From contig NW_027018351.1 in assembly GCF_032854445.1 (NCBI RefSeq), positions 1 to 36,844 of the forward strand: a stretch of 36,844 nucleotides of DNA, in the 5' to 3' direction. Positions 35,832 to 36,844 of this stretch are shown piece by piece. The position numbers and the translations under genes were made by a program. Numbering within the stretch: the stretch's first letter is position 1; each line of letters begins with the position of its first letter. The notes below the pieces were generated by a model. That model was not told the origin of the DNA. It did not search any database and saw only the letters and a list, made by a program, of their open reading frames with translations. Origin of the DNA: Liolophura sinensis (taxonomy: Eukaryota; Mollusca; Polyplacophora; Chitonida; Chitonidae).

Positions 35832-36380
35832 CTAATTGAAATCGGCTACATGTACTATGTACCATCGCGACTGCGGTCATTACTATATTCAACTTTTGAT
35901 TATAAGTTATGTGCCCTTCGGTAGCCCAGAAGACGTCAAATCTTTGGGCCAAGCCCATTTAACTCACCCAGCAAATGTCATTACTCTAAGTCGAAGATAA
36001 ACTCAATGTCTTTATCTACATGTAGAAAAACCACACACCATTTTTATATAAAAAACAAGGTACTTGATACAGTCCTGCTGTAAAAAGTACAATTGAACAC
36101 TGACCCACATCAATAAGGTGTCAAAAGATGCGCAATTGGGCCAGGCATCTCCAGGTGTTGAAAATTGCAAATTTCCTTGGTTTCCATGGAGTAAGAGCGT
36201 TGCTTGGCACGTGATTTTGACATAAATGATCATTCAATTGTGGCTACAGCCAAAAGTATTGGTCGGAGAGCAACGCGGTTTGCACCATTCGATTTCTCGT
36301 CACAAAATACGTCGGATTAGCTTCTTACCAGCAGCATTGGAACATTTTTTCCACTTTTGGATTTTTGCCTGGTCCTTTTG
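34184..36380 (+). repeat. Run of four standard units, type I, indel-rich
   Basis: Starts are 34184, 34733, 35281 and 35832 (549, 548, 551 and 549 bp). The first three repeat the haplotypes of 32540-34183 in the same order. Single-base changes in homopolymers and elsewhere are frequent: CAGGGCATCTCC, AACACCTGACCC, GATTACAGTC, GCGGTCATTAC, CACACACC and CAGTCCTGCTG. Confidence 0.94.
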
Positions 36381-36844
36381 CTAATTGAAATCGGCTACAT
36401 GTACTATGTACCATCGCGACTGGTCATTACTATATTCAACTTTTGATTATAAGTTATGTGCCCCTTCGGTAGCCCAGAAGACGTCAAGTCTTTGGGCCAA
36501 GCCCATTTAACTCACCCAGCAAATGTCTTACTTCTAAGTCGAAGATAAACTCAATGTCTTTATCTACATGTAGAAAAACCACACCATTTTTATTAAAAAA
36601 CACAAGGTACTTGATACAGTCTGCTGTAAAAAGTACAATTGGAACACTGACCCACATCAATAAGGTGTCAAAAGATGCGCAATTGGGTCAGGCATCTCCA
36701 GCTGTTGAAAAATTGCAAATTTTCCTTGGTTTCCATGGAGTAAGAGCCGTTGCTGGGCACGTGATTTTGACATAAATGATGATTCAATTGTGGCTACAGC
36801 AAAAAGTATTGGTCGGAGAGCAACGCGGTTTGCACCATTCGATT
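36381..36844 (+). repeat. Partial satellite unit at right edge
   Basis: 464 bp of a type I unit ending at CACCATTCGATT. It has GTGTCAAAAG, CATCTCCAGCTG and GATGATTC, like the unit at 33636. Small indels (GTGCCCCTTCGG, AATTGGAACACTG, AAATTTTCC) continue the noise of its neighbours. Confidence 0.95.

Larger units (their letters stand above)
1..36844 (+). repeat. Satellite array of a ~548-bp tandem unit, filling the whole window
   Basis: The same ~548-bp sequence recurs head to tail from first to last base with no inversion and no unrelated insert. Landmarks seen in essentially every unit, in order, are CTAATTGAAATCGG, TACATGTACTATGTACC, CCCTTCGGTAGCCCAG, the palindrome TCTACATGTAGA and GAGAGCAACGCGG (the last is absent from the two 100-bp-deleted units). 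Starts of CTAATTGAAATCGG define 70 complete units. Standard, 365-bp, ~446-bp and 532-bp length classes coexist, and blocks of units are themselves repeated. The array is transcription-neutral as far as I can see: no long reading frame, splice structure or RNA gene is visible. Orientation is arbitrary. Satellite identity is certain from the sequence; chromosomal location and host are inference. Confidence 0.98.

Noticed and set aside
57-36775. Recurrent 64-aa plus-strand reading frame starting ATGCGCAAT (MRNW...), present in many full units
   Set aside because: It recurs because the DNA repeats. It is broken by single-base indels in several units, most changes between copies alter amino acids freely, and it resembles no family I know. 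Short units lack its start.
1-36844. CRISPR array or other prokaryotic direct-repeat system
   Set aside because: The repeat unit is hundreds of bases long with no unique spacers and no neighbouring cas-like genes.
1-36844. Transposon or LTR array
   Set aside because: No terminal inverted repeats, target-site duplications, LTR boundaries or transposase/reverse transcriptase frames. Units abut directly with no flanking DNA.
1-36844. Ribosomal, 5S, histone or snRNA tandem gene cluster
   Set aside because: The unit has no stretch I recognise as rRNA, tRNA, snRNA or histone sequence, and internal length variation would destroy such genes.

Overview
The window is satellite DNA from end to end. 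I find no protein-coding gene, RNA gene, transposon or unique sequence in it. A unit of about 548 bp repeats head to tail, always on the same strand. Starting each unit at the invariant motif CTAATTGAAATCGG, I count 70 complete units (312-36380) plus partial units at both edges (1-311 and 36381-36844). This points to a eukaryotic heterochromatic array (centromeric, pericentromeric, subtelomeric or B-chromosome). I do not recognise the satellite family and cannot name the organism. The consensus unit keeps about 16 CpG sites, which argues weakly against a heavily methylated germline. The odd window length and mid-unit edges would fit a whole satellite-only contig.

Units come in four length classes. 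There are 52 standard units of about 548 bp (543-554). There are 11 short units of about 365 bp, missing one internal third. Two units of about 446 bp have a separate 100-bp deletion. Five units are 532 bp, with a net 16-bp deletion. Standard units split into two sequence types at the middle of the unit: type I (TATATAAAA...GGTACTTGATACAG) and type II (AAATAAAAACC...GATACTTAATAGAG). All five 532-bp units are type II.

Layout: (a) 312-10332, two tandem copies of a 5.01-kb ten-unit higher-order repeat with the pattern full, short, 100-bp-deleted, short, six full; (b) 10333-16641, a mixed domain that alone holds the 532-bp units and contains a type II/type I mosaic unit; (c) 16642-25417, two copies of a 4.02-kb eight-unit block, the first copy full of single-base indels; (d) 25418-about 29455, nearly three copies of a 1,461-bp trimer (full, full, short); (e) 29253-36844, only standard 548-bp units, with a 1.64-kb three-unit periodicity near the end and rising indel noise.

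Nothing here acts as a gene set. The biological content is the array architecture: nested amplification, a short form exactly two-thirds of the full form, per-unit palindromes and a CACGTG site lost from the short form, and clear marks of unequal exchange, conversion and assembly error. Reading frames on both strands are by-products of the repeat. The period is not a multiple of three, so no frame continues from unit to unit.
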